Assembly (NCBI RefSeq): GCF_009870125.1
Contig: NC_046680.1
Coordinates: 12,109,501-12,173,500, forward strand
Origin: Drosophila pseudoobscura
Taxonomy: Eukaryota > Arthropoda > Insecta > Diptera > Drosophilidae
DNA: 64,000 nucleotides
Direction: 5' to 3'
Under the pieces are notes generated by a model that was given only the letters and a program-made list of their open reading frames with translations, was not told the origin of the DNA and ran no database searches. Position 1 is the stretch's first letter. Every line of letters begins with the position of its first letter. The position numbers and the translations under genes are program-made. Below are positions 35,704-49,215 of this stretch, in pieces.

Positions 35704-35765
35704 TTCGCATTCCCATTCGCATTCGCATTCGCATTCGGATTCAGATTTGCATTTGCATTTGAATG
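35704..35765. repeat. (CATTCG/CATTTG)n hexanucleotide repeat
   Basis: About ten units of TTCGCA/TTTGCA with point changes. Confidence 0.9.
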
Positions 35766-37185
35766 CAATTTTAATTATAAAACGCCTCTGGCAGGGTCCT
35801 GCAACCTGACAGTGTCTCTATCTGGAACTGTATCTGTGTGGATGTGGGTAGGTGGGTAGGTGTGTATGGGTGTATGGGTGTCCCGTTCGTTATCCTTATG
35901 TTTTATGCATGCAGCAACTGCAGCAACTGCGCGTTAACCATTGCCGTTTCCTTTACCGGTACCGATCCCGGTGCCGTTGGTGGTGCCGCTTCTAAGGGGA
36001 CTCGACTCGACTCCCTATCGTTGTTATCCCGTTGACCTGCTTCCGTTTGTCCTTTGGCTCGATTGCCTTTGCAAATGCATGCAAATTTAAACAGTGATTT
36101 CTGGCCATTCAATTGACATACAATTTTCCACTCACTGCCGGGGACAGATACTCGTGGGCCCAGGCCCTGGCCGCATGCATATTTATCTAGCCGTGGGGGC
36201 AGGTGGGGCGGCTTCCGTGCGATAACTCCAAGTGGGAAGCGTAAGCGTTAATCAAACGCAAATCGAAAGTAAGAACTTTAAGCTCTCTCAATTTGTAACA
36301 TCAAAAATCTCATTTTGGACACCACTTCCTTGGATACTCTTTCAGATCCAGTGCAGCTTCCACACATTTCTAAAATATATAGTGATCGAGGTTTGATGTT
36401 ATCCATCCGAGCTAATAGCAAGCACAAATAGATATGAATCGCAAATACTTCAGTCTCTGGAAACCTGGAGCTTTGTCCCCGGCAAACATCTGCTCAAAGC
36501 CACGATACCCTCTGAAATGGCATGGAAAAGTAAGAGTAATATTTTAGCATTATAAAAATATACAAAAGTAAACTTCGCTAATTACATCAGGAGGAGAGAA
36601 CGTAGTCCTCGTCGTCAAGCAGCAGAGCGCAAAATAAATTGCTCCTCACACACACACGTGCACATTCGAAGGATTTGCTTGAGTGTGTGAGTGCGCAGGA
36701 GCGGAGCGGGCGATAACTCGTTGTCGGGCACAAGGACACACACGGCACGATGCAAGGACAGCCGACGGCCCCCTGGCAAGGTCACACCGGAGTGACGGCG
36801 CGACGTGGCAGTTTCCTGTGAATGGAATTAATTAATGGTCAGGATTTGGTTGTACTTTAAAGTATACATATTTTGGGAGATGTGGGGAAATGTTCTGTTA
36901 TTTTCATTTCTCTCGTACAATTCAGGCTTGGACAAATTTTTAATAATTAAAAGTTGAAATTTGAAATTGAAATTACCAACGCAATTTTATTGAAATCTTT
37001 GGCAGAATTTGCAATTCAACTTGTGTAAACCGCAGAATATATATTCAGGAATATTCGGACTCCAATGAAGTGAGGGCTGATGAATGCCAAAGAGGGCGGA
37101 ATTTTAGAACTCTTTCGCTCTCGCATTTCCTTTCCGGTGCCTGATTAATGATGATTCCAATGCATCGAATTTGCTCCGTAACTAT

Positions 37186-37190
<5 letters not shown>

Positions 37191-37262
<72 letters not shown>
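37191..37262. repeat. (TG)36 microsatellite
   Basis: 72 bases of pure TG, the longest simple repeat in the window. It creates a false poly Thr-His frame on the minus strand. Confidence 0.98.
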
Positions 37263-37264
<2 letters not shown>

Positions 37265-40200
37265 TGTGAGTCAGTCCACGTGTATGTGTTGGTGCAATTC
37301 TGCACTTAACCCACTGACAGACCGCGCAGTAAAAACTTTTGCGCTGTGCTCCAATTGCTTGCGAAACTTTAAACGCGTTGGTTTTTTCATCTATCTACCC
37401 TGTAATTAAATACAGAAATGGTATATTGTTCAACATATATCGCCCAGGTCTCTAGGATTATATATGTCTCTATATTATATATGGAAACACTCAAAAGAGT
37501 TGGTGGAGGAGAAAACACTTGCTGTATTTGGTAGATTTCTGCCCAAAGTTGAAAATCAGTTCCCTACCATGGAACAAGTTACTTAAAGTGATGTCCTCGA
37601 TTGGTTTCCCCAGGGTGTGCAAAGCTCCGACCCGAGGCAGGAGCTATTCCTGCTTCCTGGTTGCTTGTTTTTTTGTTTTTTGTTTTGGACATATATATAT
37701 ATTTCTTTGCTCTTCGCAAAGAATTACTTTTCTAGCATTTTTCTGTGGCTGTTAATGCTGCACAGTACTGCTGTTGTTGGTGTCTTTCCTCTGTATTCAT
37801 TATTTATACACAGGTCCTGGCAGTCAGAGGCTTTTTGCATTGTATCTGAGCTAATAAAAACGCAGCAGGAGCAGCCACAGAGGGTAAGGAGTAGCGGCAA
37901 AGTTGTATTTTCTAGTTGAATTGAATGCTTGCGGTTAGCTGTAGAGTCTTCTGCTGCACGCAGGAATTGCTTTTAGCCACTCCGACCTCCAACCTCCTAC
38001 CTCCAGCTCGGCTCCGTTTTTTGCCTGGGCTGCCTCTCTCGCATGGCAAGTAGCAGAAAGTTTGTCCTGTCCTCTGGTCAGAAGTGCGTTTAGACCCCGA
38101 CCAGCACTAGGACTTGGACCACCAGCAGGAGCAGGAGTAGGAGCAGGACTATGTCCATGTCTAGATCTTGTGCAGCCAATGAATTGAATTGTTGCTTGTT
38201 TTTTTTGCTTATTTTTGCCCTTCCTTTTTTTGTTTCTGTTTATGCAAGCAGAGCATAAATTTCCCAGGCTTTCGTTTGCGGAAAATTAATTTTTTTTTTG
38301 TACCTCCAGTCTCCTGCAGTTGCTGCAGTTGCTTTTATTATGCTTTATGTCCCTCCCAGAGATAGGAAGTACGAACGGGAGAGAAGGGGACCAGTTGACC
38401 GCAAAGTATAAATTGAAGTTTTGTTTTGTTCGAAAGTGTTTTCGAGTCAAAGGAATCTCTGAATGAAAGTCTCAGCATAAAAGTGGCAAAGGGAGGCCAA
38501 CTGTGAAGAGTCATCTGAGGTAATAGTCGAAAGCAATTGCAGTTTCGCAAGTAATCCTGATTGGTGGCCTGTCCGGGATGAATGGCTGTTTAAGGGTTCT
38601 GCATAATTAAACTTGCAACGGTTAGCTTTCACTCTTTTGTGGGCTTAATGAGCAATTATGAGCAATCGCATGGGGCAAACAAGCTGGTATCCAATCACCA
38701 AGTGCCACCCAGCAGAGAAATCCGCCAAAATGAACACTTTAATTGGCTACAATGGAGCCGAAAGTGGAGCCCACACCACAGGGAGAGTGGCGACAATTAC
38801 GAATAGCTTTTGCCTATGGCCAGGTGCGACGGTCCCCAGTGAACAGCCGCCTGGGGGTCCGTAATCGGAATAGCCGAAATCCCCGCTCCCGATTCTCCAC
38901 GCCATTCCCCCAGTGCCATTCCTAGTCCCAGTCAGGCACATTAGGTCCATATGGGCGAATTTTCCAATTACAATTTTCTGGCAGATCGTTTTCCCGTATG
39001 CAGGAGCGCACTTCCGAGCAGCGGTGGAGTAAAGTAGAGAAGCAGTTAACAGCTGCAATGAGAACAAAGGGTGGGCGACGGTGGCGACAGCAGTGGGGAA
39101 TCAGGTGGTGAGTGCGAGGAATGGCAGCAGTATGAGAAGTTAATATGAGCGTGGAGTCTAGAGCTGCACAGATGTGAAACCAGCCAAACCGTTCGGAAAA
39201 TAATCTTTTGAATTGCTAAGAACATCAATTAGATTAATCGAATATACATATACAGATAAATATTACGACAGAAGTGGAACAGTCAGCCAACTGTTGGGGG
39301 ATCTTACTTCTTGGGAAATCAACACAAGGTGGATCAGCAGAAGTAACAAACAAGCAGGGATTAAGGGATATTGGTTAAGAGCAGTAATGGAGCACCATAC
39401 AAAGTCCGTAGGAGCCACACTGGAGCACCATTGAAAACCTGTAAGATCCACAGTGGAGCCCCAGCAAGTGCCCCCACCAGCAGCTGCAGCTGTGACAGCT
39501 ATTAGCATGAAAGGCATTTGAGCAACATTTAAATTAAATGCTTTTTATGTGCCATCAGGGACGAGTCCCAGCTTTTCTGAACACACAGACACTCTTACAT
39601 TCCGTTTGGCTCCACTTACAGTTGCCTTAGTTTCCTTGGGGTTAAGTGTCTGGCCCTGGCCCTGGCCCTGCCTCAAGCGCCTGCCTCTGCCCCTGACCCT
39701 GCCCGTGCCCGTGCCTCTGCAACTGTTCTGCTCGCTTCTACGGCACTTGCCTCGATTTGGGCCCAAAGCGAAAATGCTTTCGAATCAAGAATGTAATTGG
39801 TTTTGTGGCTGGCACACACGCACGCTCTCAGACACGCACACACACTCGCGCAGTTTTCAGGTTGCAGTAAAATAGGGATCCCGTACCCCACTCCACTCCA
39901 CTCCACTACTTTCCAGGACATCCATTATGCATATGTGCTAGTGTTTGCTTACTTATGTTCGTGTCTGTACAAACACTCGAGAAACTGTACTATAAGGCGC
40001 TCTAATTAATTGTTAATGAGTCATTTGAACGGATTATTAGTGTTGTAACGATTTGTAATGACGACTTAAACACACTCGTCCTGTCTGCCACTCCATTCTC
40101 CCTTTGCCTCTGTCTCTCTGACCTGTGAATTATTAAATTTACGTATAACTAATCCGATTTGAATTATTCATGTCCACCCGGATTCACCTGCCTCCAACGA

Positions 40201-43200
40201 TTAGCATGCGAAACTTTGAATTGAAATGAATTTCGCCTAATTCGATTCAGCTGAAACTTTAAAGCGGCCAAAATGTGTCATGTTCTCGTATCATGTCGAA
40301 TTAGTATAACTCCAGAAGCTATGGACATCAGTTGTGTAATCATGCATAAAATCATAAAAGCAATGCAATTGCACTTCAACAAAGCAAAGAATGCAATCAA
40401 TTGAAATATCGCTAACCCAATTCAACTTTTCGCAAAAAAAATTAGTTTTAATTTAATTTAAATTGGAACTTTATCCACAATGTATTACATTGTCATTTTG
40501 AATCATTATTTCGAAATTTATTGAAAGTTAACCAATACAACCAATTGGCATACAATTTCATTAACTTTGATGTGATACCCTGTTAAAATCAGCAAAAGCT
40601 AATTTTTTCATTAGTTATCTTTTACTATTACCTCCTATAAATGTTGTTGTATTTAAAAATACCAAATAAATAATAATAATAAAAAAATACCAACTGTGGA
40701 GATAATGTTTTTATCCCAATCGGCCGACTAATTATTTCGAATTAAATAAAACTCGGTGCAGAAATAAAATTACGATATGTTCTTTAATGAATTGCAAGTG
40801 TGGCTTGCCTGCCCTTTACATTGCCGCTCCGATAAGCGCAGCTTCGCTCGGCCGACGTCGGTAGGCAGACGCAAAGAGGAGATAGCGAAGAGCGAGCTGG
40901 CAGAGAGGCGTTTAGCAGGGCAAGCAAGCGCAAAGCTTTAACAAACAAATGAGTGACACAGAAATAAGTAACACAAAATAAGCGGCCGAGGGCCAAGAAT
41001 TAGGTGCTATTTGGCAAGCAGCTAATCGACTGGGTTCTGCTCCGAACACCAACAATGTTACACAGATAGTCCTATCCGATTCGCAGAATTTTCTGCAATT
41101 TGGACTTTATATTGAACACCGTTCGTTCAATTGTTGCTTAAAGTTTTGCTATGCATATTTTGTAAAATTTAGTCATACGCCAGAATGGAAATGTATGCAT
41201 ACATACATATGTATGTAATATGTCCAGGTTTTATCCCTATCCTTTTCCTCCTCCTACCTGTAGCTCTTCCTAGCCTATCACTTCTCCATCTCTTGGCTTT
41301 TCGCTGTTTCCGTTACAAAGTTTTTCCTGTTTCAGATTCGTATCTTTCTGTCAACACTTTTGTGGCAAATTAAATTAAATCATAATTTCAATTACCAGAA
41401 AATTAACCACAAATAGCGACCAACGGTCATTACACCGCCACCCGACATATACCCCCCTGGGTCTCTCACCGCCCTGGCTGTGGCCACCGCGTCAGGCTCT
41501 CCTCTCTCTCTCATCTTCGCTCAATTCATTAACACTTCAAAGTTTTCTGCCTCTTTCGAAGAGCAGGAGAAAGAGTCGGATAGACATAGAGAAAGATTGT
41601 GAGAGAGAGGGAGCGAGGGAGCGAGGGGAGGGGAAGGGGAAGCCAGGGAAACAGCACTCGAGGCGTTCGTTAATTTGTTAGATGAACAACAAGATGCTGT
41701 CGCATCTACTCGTAAAGCTCGGAAAGCATCCGCCTGCCCCTCACATTTCGTTTCTCTGTTTTTTTTCTACAGAGAAATATTTCACAGCCAGCGGCCAAAC
41801 ACAAACAATAAATAAGTGGAAAAGAGCCAGAACTAGAGGGCCAAATAGAGGGCCATAGGAGGGAGGACGAGGACGAACCGCAACGCAACCGGAAAGAACT
41901 ATTGTTCCGGAAAAGTATTCCCAGCGACTACTTTAGTAGCAGGCCGAGGAAGAGAGAGGAAGATAAAAAAGTAAAAATGATTTCGCACAAACTTTTCTGT
42001 TTAGTCAATCATTTTAATTAAGTTATTTTTTTTTTCGCCTGCTTGTCGCAAAAGTTTTAATAGCAGTGGGGTGGGGGGTTGGGTTGGAGTGGGGTGGCTG
42101 GAGGCTGGGGGCGACGAGACTGCATTTTGCGGTTAATTATAATGTTGAGCCTGATTACATTGGCCACGTCTGGAAAGGGTCTGAAAGTAGGCTTGCGTTC
42201 GCGTCATTTGAAGTTTCTTAAATTTCCCTGGTTTTGGTCTAAACTTTCGGCCATCAAATGGCAATAAAAATGTTGGTCTAAACTTTTATTAGCTGCTGAT
42301 CAACTTGGGATGCTGGCCACTGTCCTGCCCGCCATTACTTGCCAAAGTCCCTCCTCCGTTGTTGCACATTTCCACCCACCCCCCACGGCGTAATTAATTA
42401 AGTTTAAGCGAAATCAATGAATCAACTTTGGAGAGGCAAATCCGCAGCTCTCACTCAGCTAGGACTATCTCTGCAGCTGTTCGAAGGACACCCGTCGAAC
42501 AACTTTTCACTCGACTACGCATCGAAGTTTCCGCCAAAGCAAGAGCAACAGCAACGGCAACGGCAACAGCCACCCGTCCATCCTCCCTCCCTGCCACATA
42601 TCCACATCCACCTGAACCACTCCGGGCGGCAGCTGGTGCAGCTGGATGCGCCTTGCATTTTAAGTTTCCACTGCTCTCCGGGTCTCCGGCTTTTCCTCTT
42701 TCTGCTGCTCCGCCCGGAGCCATACGCTTGATTTCCTAACTAAGCACGCAAATGAAGCGTGCGCCCATCAAGGATGCGACTCTATCTCTCTGCGGTTGTC
42801 TCTATATCCGTATACGAGTGCATACATATATATGTATGTACATGTATACCGTGTATATGGGAGCGCGAGTCCCCCTTGAAAAAGTGAACCGAATCATCAA
42901 GAACCAAGAACCACGAACCAAGTCGTGTGGCACGTGGAGGTAGCCACAGAGAGGCAGCAGCTCAAACCGTGCTTAATCGTTGAAATTATGCAATTGCCAG
43001 GCTGTGGGCAGAAGCCCCGGATCCGGACCCGTGTCCGGAACCAGATAAACTGACACACTGGTACGCAGTGCGTTAAACATCTAATGAAACTTCATCTCTT
43101 TAAGAATAAGGAAAACTTCTTCATATCTATAAAACTTATCTTTTCAAAGTCCTGCTACCAAATCAGCAATCCAAACCACTTATTAAACGAACTAAGATTG

Positions 43201-43604
43201 TTCACATGATATGTAGAATGTATCTCACATCTTGGTACTGTATCAAAATATCCCCATTCCTGGCAAACCGCCCAATCAAATCAAGGGAGACACTTACTTA
43301 AATTGTGCTTGGGAGCCCCTTGGGAGCAGCAGAGATTGGCCGTACACCTCGCCATGTCATCCCATCCTATCCCATCCCATCCAGAATAGTGTCAGTGTCG
43401 GCTCATGCTCATGTGTTATGCCCATTCACACACCTGACAATCTGGCAGTGGCAGCGGCTGTCGCCAAACTTTATTAGAACCATCTTGACAGCGGTAGCCA
43501 TGGCTATGGCTGAGGGTATGAGTATGGGGAGCGTGTGTAGGCAATTAGCAGATCTCACAGCAAGTTCTGCCACTGCCAGACCGCATCCACAGAGGTCGCC
43601 TACA

Positions 43605-43641
43605 TATATATAGGCCAGGCGGGTCTCGGCAGAACTCAGTT
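43605..43641 (+). promoter_or_regulatory. TATA box and initiator of the first acyl-CoA synthetase gene
   Basis: TATATATA at 43605-43612 and an initiator CTCAGTT with its A at 43638, 33 bases on, which is the canonical spacing. The 5' leader would be 43638-43724. Confidence 0.8.
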
Positions 43642-43724
43642 AGTGAGTTGAAGCTTGGTTTTACGATTCCGATTCTGATTTGTGATTTGCGAGCAGAATA
43701 AAGCGTACAAACAGCCATACAGAG

Positions 43725-45558
43725 ATGGCGGCTACCAGATACGACAGCATTGAGAGGATATGGTCGGGGGCGAAGGACAAGGAGTACTACGGTCCGGATA
43801 TGACGCTCGGCGAGGTGGCTCTGATCATACTGCGGCTCTACTCGGACAAGGTGATGCAGGTGTTCGATCCCACGGGCGAGGAGCTCACCGGTGGACAGCT
43901 GCTCGCGCAGAGCCGTCGCCTGGCACATGCCTTCCAGCGGCTCAAGCTCCAGCGTGGCGATGTCGTGGGCATATCGGCCAACAACACCACTTACCTCACC
44001 GAAGTGGTTATAGCCGCACTGCTCAATGGAACGCCCATCAATCCACTGCATCCGCAGTTCGATTCGGGTATGAGGAGTCACAGAATCAAAAGAAGAATAC
44101 ATGGACCCATAACCATCCCTAATCTGCTTCTGTTGCAGAGACCATGGCCTATATGTACGAGATTACCAAGCCAAAGGTCATTTTCTGCGACCTGGACAAC
44201 TACGAGACCTTGAGCGCGGTCAAGAACAGCCTTAAGTTCAAGACGCAGCTCATTCTCCTCACCGGAAGCCTACCGGGGGTGCGCAACATTCAGGATCTGC
44301 TGGCTGACGGTTCCATAGACTATGATGAGAAAACCCTGTAGGTAGTCTCCCATTCATCAACCCAAAAAAACACTTTCAAACCTTTTTCTGTGTCCTTAAA
44401 GCTTTGCCTGCCCGCACCTGAGCGGCAACGACACGGCCTTCATCATCACCTCCTCGGGAGTAACCGGTTTACCCAAGGGCGTCACCCGATCGCACCGCAG
44501 CCTCCTGAACGGCGCCAAAATGTGAGTGGCAGAACCTCAAATATCCTCAAAAAGCCAGCCGCTAATGTTCCAGTTCCTCCAGTCCCCAGCTGTTCACCTC
44601 GGAAACGGTGCTCTTCTGCATCAGCCCGCTCTACTGGATCAGCTGCATTTTCACCCTGCTCGCCTCGCTGGTCAACGGCTGCAAGCGGGTGATCACCAAT
44701 CGCCCCTTCAGCGTGGAATACTTCGCCGATCTGGTGCAGCGCCATCAGGTGAGCTTCGTCCTGACCGTTCCCCACCAGATGGCCCTGCTGGCCAAGAGCC
44801 CCAGCCCCCAGAGGGAGGAGCTGGCGGAGCGGTTGCAGTCGGTACGGTCGTTTGTCTGCAGCGGATCGAAGGTGCCCCTGGGGATCTGGCGACAACTGTA
44901 CGAGCTGTTGGGTGCCGAAAGATTCGCCGTACTCTACGGCCTCTCGGAGACCGGAGGCATCTCCAAGAACGTGGGCGGTCCGCTTGGCAACGAGGGCAAG
45001 CTACTAAGAAACGTCCAGGTGCGCATTTTGGATGGCCAGGGTCAGGCCCTGGGGCCCAACCAGACGGGGCAGATCCATGTGCGACTCAGCCAGCGCTGGG
45101 GCGGCTACTATCACAATCCGCAGGACACGCAGGCGGCCGTCACCCCCGACGGACAGTGGCTGCTGACTGGAGATCACGGCTACTTCGATGACGATGGATG
45201 CCTGCACTTTCAGACCCGCGACACGGACGTCTTCAAGTACAACCACTTCCCCATCTATCCCAAGCAGATCGAAGATGTCATCCACCACTTGACGGGGGTC
45301 CATGAAGTGGCAATCTTCGGCGTACCCGACGAGATTTCCACCAATCTCATAGCCTGCGCAGTGGTCCGAGATGACAACGACCTGGGTCGAGCACTGACTG
45401 CCAAGGACATCACTGGTATTGTGGAGCAGCATCTGAGCGAAGCCTTTCACATACGTGGAGGTGTCTTCTTTGTGGATGGCTTACCCAAGACCCAGAACCT
45501 CAAGATACAGCGCCGAAGAATCCTGGCCGAGCTTAATGAGATCACCACCCATCTGTAG
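43725..45558 (+). CDS. Acyl-CoA synthetase, firefly-luciferase/4-coumarate-CoA-ligase-like, copy A
   Basis: A member of the adenylate-forming family that activates a carboxylic acid with ATP and then transfers it to CoA; the substrate is unknown. Exons 43725-44067, 44139-44337, 44402-44521 and 44583-45558 give 545 residues. The ATP-binding loop is TSSGVTGLPKGV at 197-208; it has Val201 where the family usually has Thr or Ser. YGLSETGG at 339-346 is the second core motif. TGD at 416-418 holds the ribose-binding Asp, Arg433 lies in QTRDTDVFKYN, and the C-terminal catalytic Lys is Lys528 in LPKTQNLKIQRR. It ends in THL, not a peroxisomal SKL tail. The second copy starts 386 bases downstream in the same direction. 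AATAAA is at 45575-45580. The fly genome holds many relatives, so no symbol is given. Confidence 0.93.
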
Positions 45559-45574
45559 AGAATATTTTGTTGCA

Positions 45575-45580
45575 AATAAA
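45575..45580 (+). terminator. AATAAA polyA signal of acyl-CoA synthetase copy A
   Basis: Canonical signal 17 bases after the stop codon. Confidence 0.75.
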
Positions 45581-45874
45581 TGTTGAAGTTCTGCTAAGGA
45601 AAAGTCTGGTTTTGATGGGACTCGAAACAGTAAACAAAATGAGTCACTCCAGAAGGGTTTTGAGACATTGAAAAGTTTCCATGACATTCAGTCCGACCGA
45701 CCGTCTGGCCTCTGGGATTTAATTAGCTTCATCGGCTAAATCAGCATCTAATTGCGACGACACCGGTGTCAACCACGACAACGACATCTGTGGACGACAT
45801 TTGGGGACGGCGCCGCGTGTCCAACTAATTAGCAGCTATCGGCTTTTGTTTCCTAGTGTTCCATGGAGGGGGCA

Positions 45875-45881
45875 TATAAAA
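45875..45881 (+). promoter_or_regulatory. TATA box of acyl-CoA synthetase copy B
   Basis: TATAAAA, 69 bases upstream of the ATG. Transcription probably starts near 45905. Copy B therefore has its own promoter. Confidence 0.8.
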
Positions 45882-45943
45882 CCGAAATGAGGCGCAGTAA
45901 AGCACTTAGTTGATCGACGATCGTTAGCCGTCGAGTTAGCAAT

Positions 45944-47804
45944 ATGAGCTGTGAGGTGCACTACGACGCCGCCTCGCGCACTTGGTTCGGGCCGCGTGGC
46001 AAGGACTTCTACGGCCCTGAGATGACCCTGGGCGAGGTCATCATGCGCGTGCTCCAGATCAACGCCGACCAGGTGATGCAGCACTGCGACCCCACCGGCG
46101 AGGAGCTTACCGGCGCCCAGCTGGCTCAGCAGAGTGCACGGATAGCCCAGGCCTTCAAGCGGCTGGGCCTGTATCGGGGCGATGTCATCGGTATATCGGC
46201 GAACAACACGACCTATCTGACCAGCGTGGTCATAGCGGCCCTGCTCCGAGGAATACCGATAAATCCACTGCATCCGGAGTTCGCAGAAGGTACGTTTGGG
46301 AGTGGAAACTGATCTGAAATCAAATTCACAAGTGAAAAATGATCGTAACTTGAAAGAAATATGATGAAATTGGTGTTCCCTTTCTTGTATTTCTATCTTC
46401 AGAGACGGTCAAGTACATGTATGACATAACGGAACCCAAGTTGATATTCTGCGATGTGGAGAACTATCCCACAATCCAGGCGGTCAATCAGAGATTGGTC
46501 ACTCCTGCCACCATCTACCTGTTGAATGGACGGCTGGAGGGAGTGCGAGACGTCAGCGAATTGCTCAACGAGGATGAATCCATCACAGCAGCAGCGTGAG
46601 TTGTACAATCCAATATTCACACTGATCTCTTAACCGAATTCCCTAGATATGTGCCCTGTCCCAAGCTCCATGGCGATCACACGGCCTTCATTGTGTGCTC
46701 CTCCGGCACGACGGGCATGCCCAAGGGAGTGACGCGCTCACATCGGAGTTTGCTCTGCAACTGCAAGAAGTAAGCAGACGGGTTGACCCCATATAATTCC
46801 CAAATCTTACGCTTTGGTGCCCTTTCAGTCCCAATACCTACACTAGGGACAGCATTCTGCTGTCCTTTAGTCCTTTGTACTGGATATCCGGGACGATTAT
46901 CCTGCTGGCTTCGCTGCTGAATGGATGCCGGCGCATCATCACCAATCGACCCTATAGTGTGGACTACTTGCTCCAGCTGGTGGCCACACATCGGGTGACC
47001 TTCCTCTTCCTGGCCTCCCACCAGATCGCACTGCTCTCCAAGCACGACAGCGACTTTGAGAAGCTGAAAGCCCAGCTCGAGTCCATTCGAGTGCTGATAG
47101 GTGCCGGATCGAAGGTTTGCAAGGCCGTCTCCCGGCGCATGTACGAGCTGATCGGCAACCAGAGGTTCATCATCGGCTACGGCCTCTCAGAGATGGGAGG
47201 ACTGAGCAAGAACGTCGGCGGTCCGCTCGGCTGCGAGGGCAAGGTCATGCGGAATGTGGAGCTGCGCGTCCTGGACAAACTAAAGATGCCACTGGGCATC
47301 AACGAGGTGGGGATCATATACGCCCGCCTGCGCTATCACTGGGAGGGCTACTATCGCAATCCGGAGGCAACCGCGCGGACCCTCAGCCCCGATGGCCAGT
47401 GGTTCCGCACGGGGGACATTGGCTACCTCGACAGCGAGGGTTACCTGTACATCCAGACCCGCGACACGGATGTCTTCAAGTACAACAACTTCCAGATCTA
47501 TCCCGAGCAGATCGAGGAGTTCATACTGCGCCTGCCCGGCGTCAGCGAGGCCTGTGTGTTCGGGGCGCCCGATTTGGTGGCCACCAACCTCACGGCCTGT
47601 GCTGTGGTGCGAACAGCCAGCAAGGAGGGTCAGTGTCTGAAGGCGGATCAGATAAGGAGCATTGTGGAGCGGCACTTGAGCGGCGCCTATCACATCAGGG
47701 GCGGCGTCTTCTTTGTCGAGAGTCTGCCCAAGACATCCAACGATAAGTTGCAGCGACGCAAGGTCCTGGGTCTGATACAGCAGTTGGGAATCGAGGCTGA
47801 ATAA
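45944..47804 (+). CDS. Acyl-CoA synthetase, firefly-luciferase/4-coumarate-CoA-ligase-like, copy B
   Basis: Tandem paralogue of the preceding gene, again 545 residues, with exons 45944-46289, 46403-46595, 46647-46769 and 46829-47804. Intron positions and phases match copy A and the last exon has the same length (976 bases). The ATP-binding loop is CSSGTTGMPKGV at 197-208, with the usual Thr201 that copy A lacks. The second motif is YGLSEMGG, TGDIGY is canonical, and QTRDTDVFKYNNFQIYPEQIE (21 residues, key Arg and Lys kept) forms the hinge. The C-terminal Lys lies in LPKTSNDKLQRR. The tail EAE is not a peroxisomal signal. Cytosolic acyl-activating activity is inferred and the substrate is unknown. 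Shared N-terminal DPTGEELTG and ANNTTYLT mark the pair as duplicates. Confidence 0.94.
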
Positions 47805-47805
47805 A
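47800..47805 (+). terminator. AATAAA polyA signal overlapping the stop codon of copy B
   Basis: The AATAAA hexamer includes the TAA stop codon (47802-47804). A second canonical hexamer is not seen close downstream, so the 3' UTR is probably only 15-30 bases. Confidence 0.6.
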
Positions 47806-49215
47806 GTTTGATCCTAGACGGTTGACACTGTGTTTTCTGTGCGGAAGAAAGCCTTCGTAAATCAGCTTGGAACCACTGTGCGAGTACCGAAGCTTAGCTG
47901 ATGGCTAACTAATGCCGAGTACTCGTACTCAATGAATTTTAATAGAGATTCAAATTGCAAATGCAGCAGCCAATTCCCTTGGAGGACACCGTAGCCCTTC
48001 TGCCCCGTGCACCCGGTATCCGAGCCATCGCAATGACAAGCAATTTGTTATTTGTGGCACTCCTGTGGCTCCTCCTGCAAGTCGAACAGATATTCTACAT
48101 AAAATGAATTGAAAAATTAAAATTTCAATATGCTGAGGGCATTGGGCAATGGGCGATGGGCAAAACATACATATTTTATTGGATGCTGTTTTGGGTCGGG
48201 TCGGACTTTCGTTTCGGCTCCAGTTGGAACATTTTCGACATTTGACAAATGCCGAAATGAAATGCTCGACAAAACACGATTCAATTTGCTTTAACCTCTT
48301 CCCTTTTGCCATCCCCGTTCGAATGGGAGCAGCAGTAATAGCATCAGTTAGAACCACTGTCTCTGTCTGTACCCCGTCCGCACCTATCCATACTGTCCTG
48401 TCGGTTCTGTCCGTCCTGCGGGGGTGGAGGTGACAGGCGGCTAAGCCGTAAAGTAGAGCCCCGCCACATGGTCCAGTCCGCTCCGGTCTGAAATCGGTTC
48501 GGTTGTGGCCGTCCGTCTGCATTTTGCATCTAATGCGGATTATCCAGGGGCTTTGCAAACTGCACCCTAGGTGTAAATTGGTGTGCCACGGATTTGCATG
48601 ACCAACGACTAGCTGTACGAGTATGAATGAGCTGCAGAGTGAGTGAATGAATGGAGAGGAGCTCAAGGCTCGGCACACAATTGCTTAACAATTTCCGGTT
48701 GCAGGATGAAGGCAAAGGAGGTCAATGTCCCTCGCTCTCTCTGTCTCTCTCTCATCCAATCTTTTGTTCCTTCATTCTAGTCTTATTATCACCGTCTTTA
48801 ATCCATATGCAGAACGGAATGAATATGAATACCCATTCGAGTGTTTTGTATGAACCGAAGTTTGGGCATTCGCTCCATGATTCGTCAATTCCAAGGGACA
48901 CATTTACAAATTCGACTTTAAATGAAAATCGACTGCATAAATGGCTCTGATGCTGCATCAGTACGCTTGTTACATCCATACTTTTTTGTGTTGGATTTTG
49001 AATACATCTTTTTGGATAAAAATTAAAATTTGACGAAGCAGAAGAATGCATCAATGGAATTTGTGAAAATAAATCGTTTGGCTGGCTGTTTTATAGAGAA
49101 ATTAAATTCAAATTGAAATCGCTGACCAGAATGTAAGCCTTATTCAATAATACCAGAATTTCCGCAAACTGAAGTCAGGGCTCATAAAAAAAAGGACACG
49201 CTTTATGCAAACGCT

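Larger units (their letters stand above)
30700..43600. other. Long gene-poor region
   Basis: About 13 kb without a convincing exon. Open frames are short, lack family motifs and often coincide with simple repeats (hexanucleotide 35704-35765, TG tract 37191-37262). 40.4-40.75 kb is AT-rich. The region may contain enhancers or unrecognised noncoding transcripts. Confidence 0.5.

Noticed and set aside
37045-37305. Open frame with long Thr-His repeat
   Set aside because: Direct translation of the TG microsatellite.
47950-48678. A 242-codon minus-strand open frame downstream of acyl-CoA synthetase copy B
   Set aside because: Starts at GTG, shows no domain, has repetitive CTGTCC-derived residues, and no promoter or splice signals were seen. 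Probably chance.
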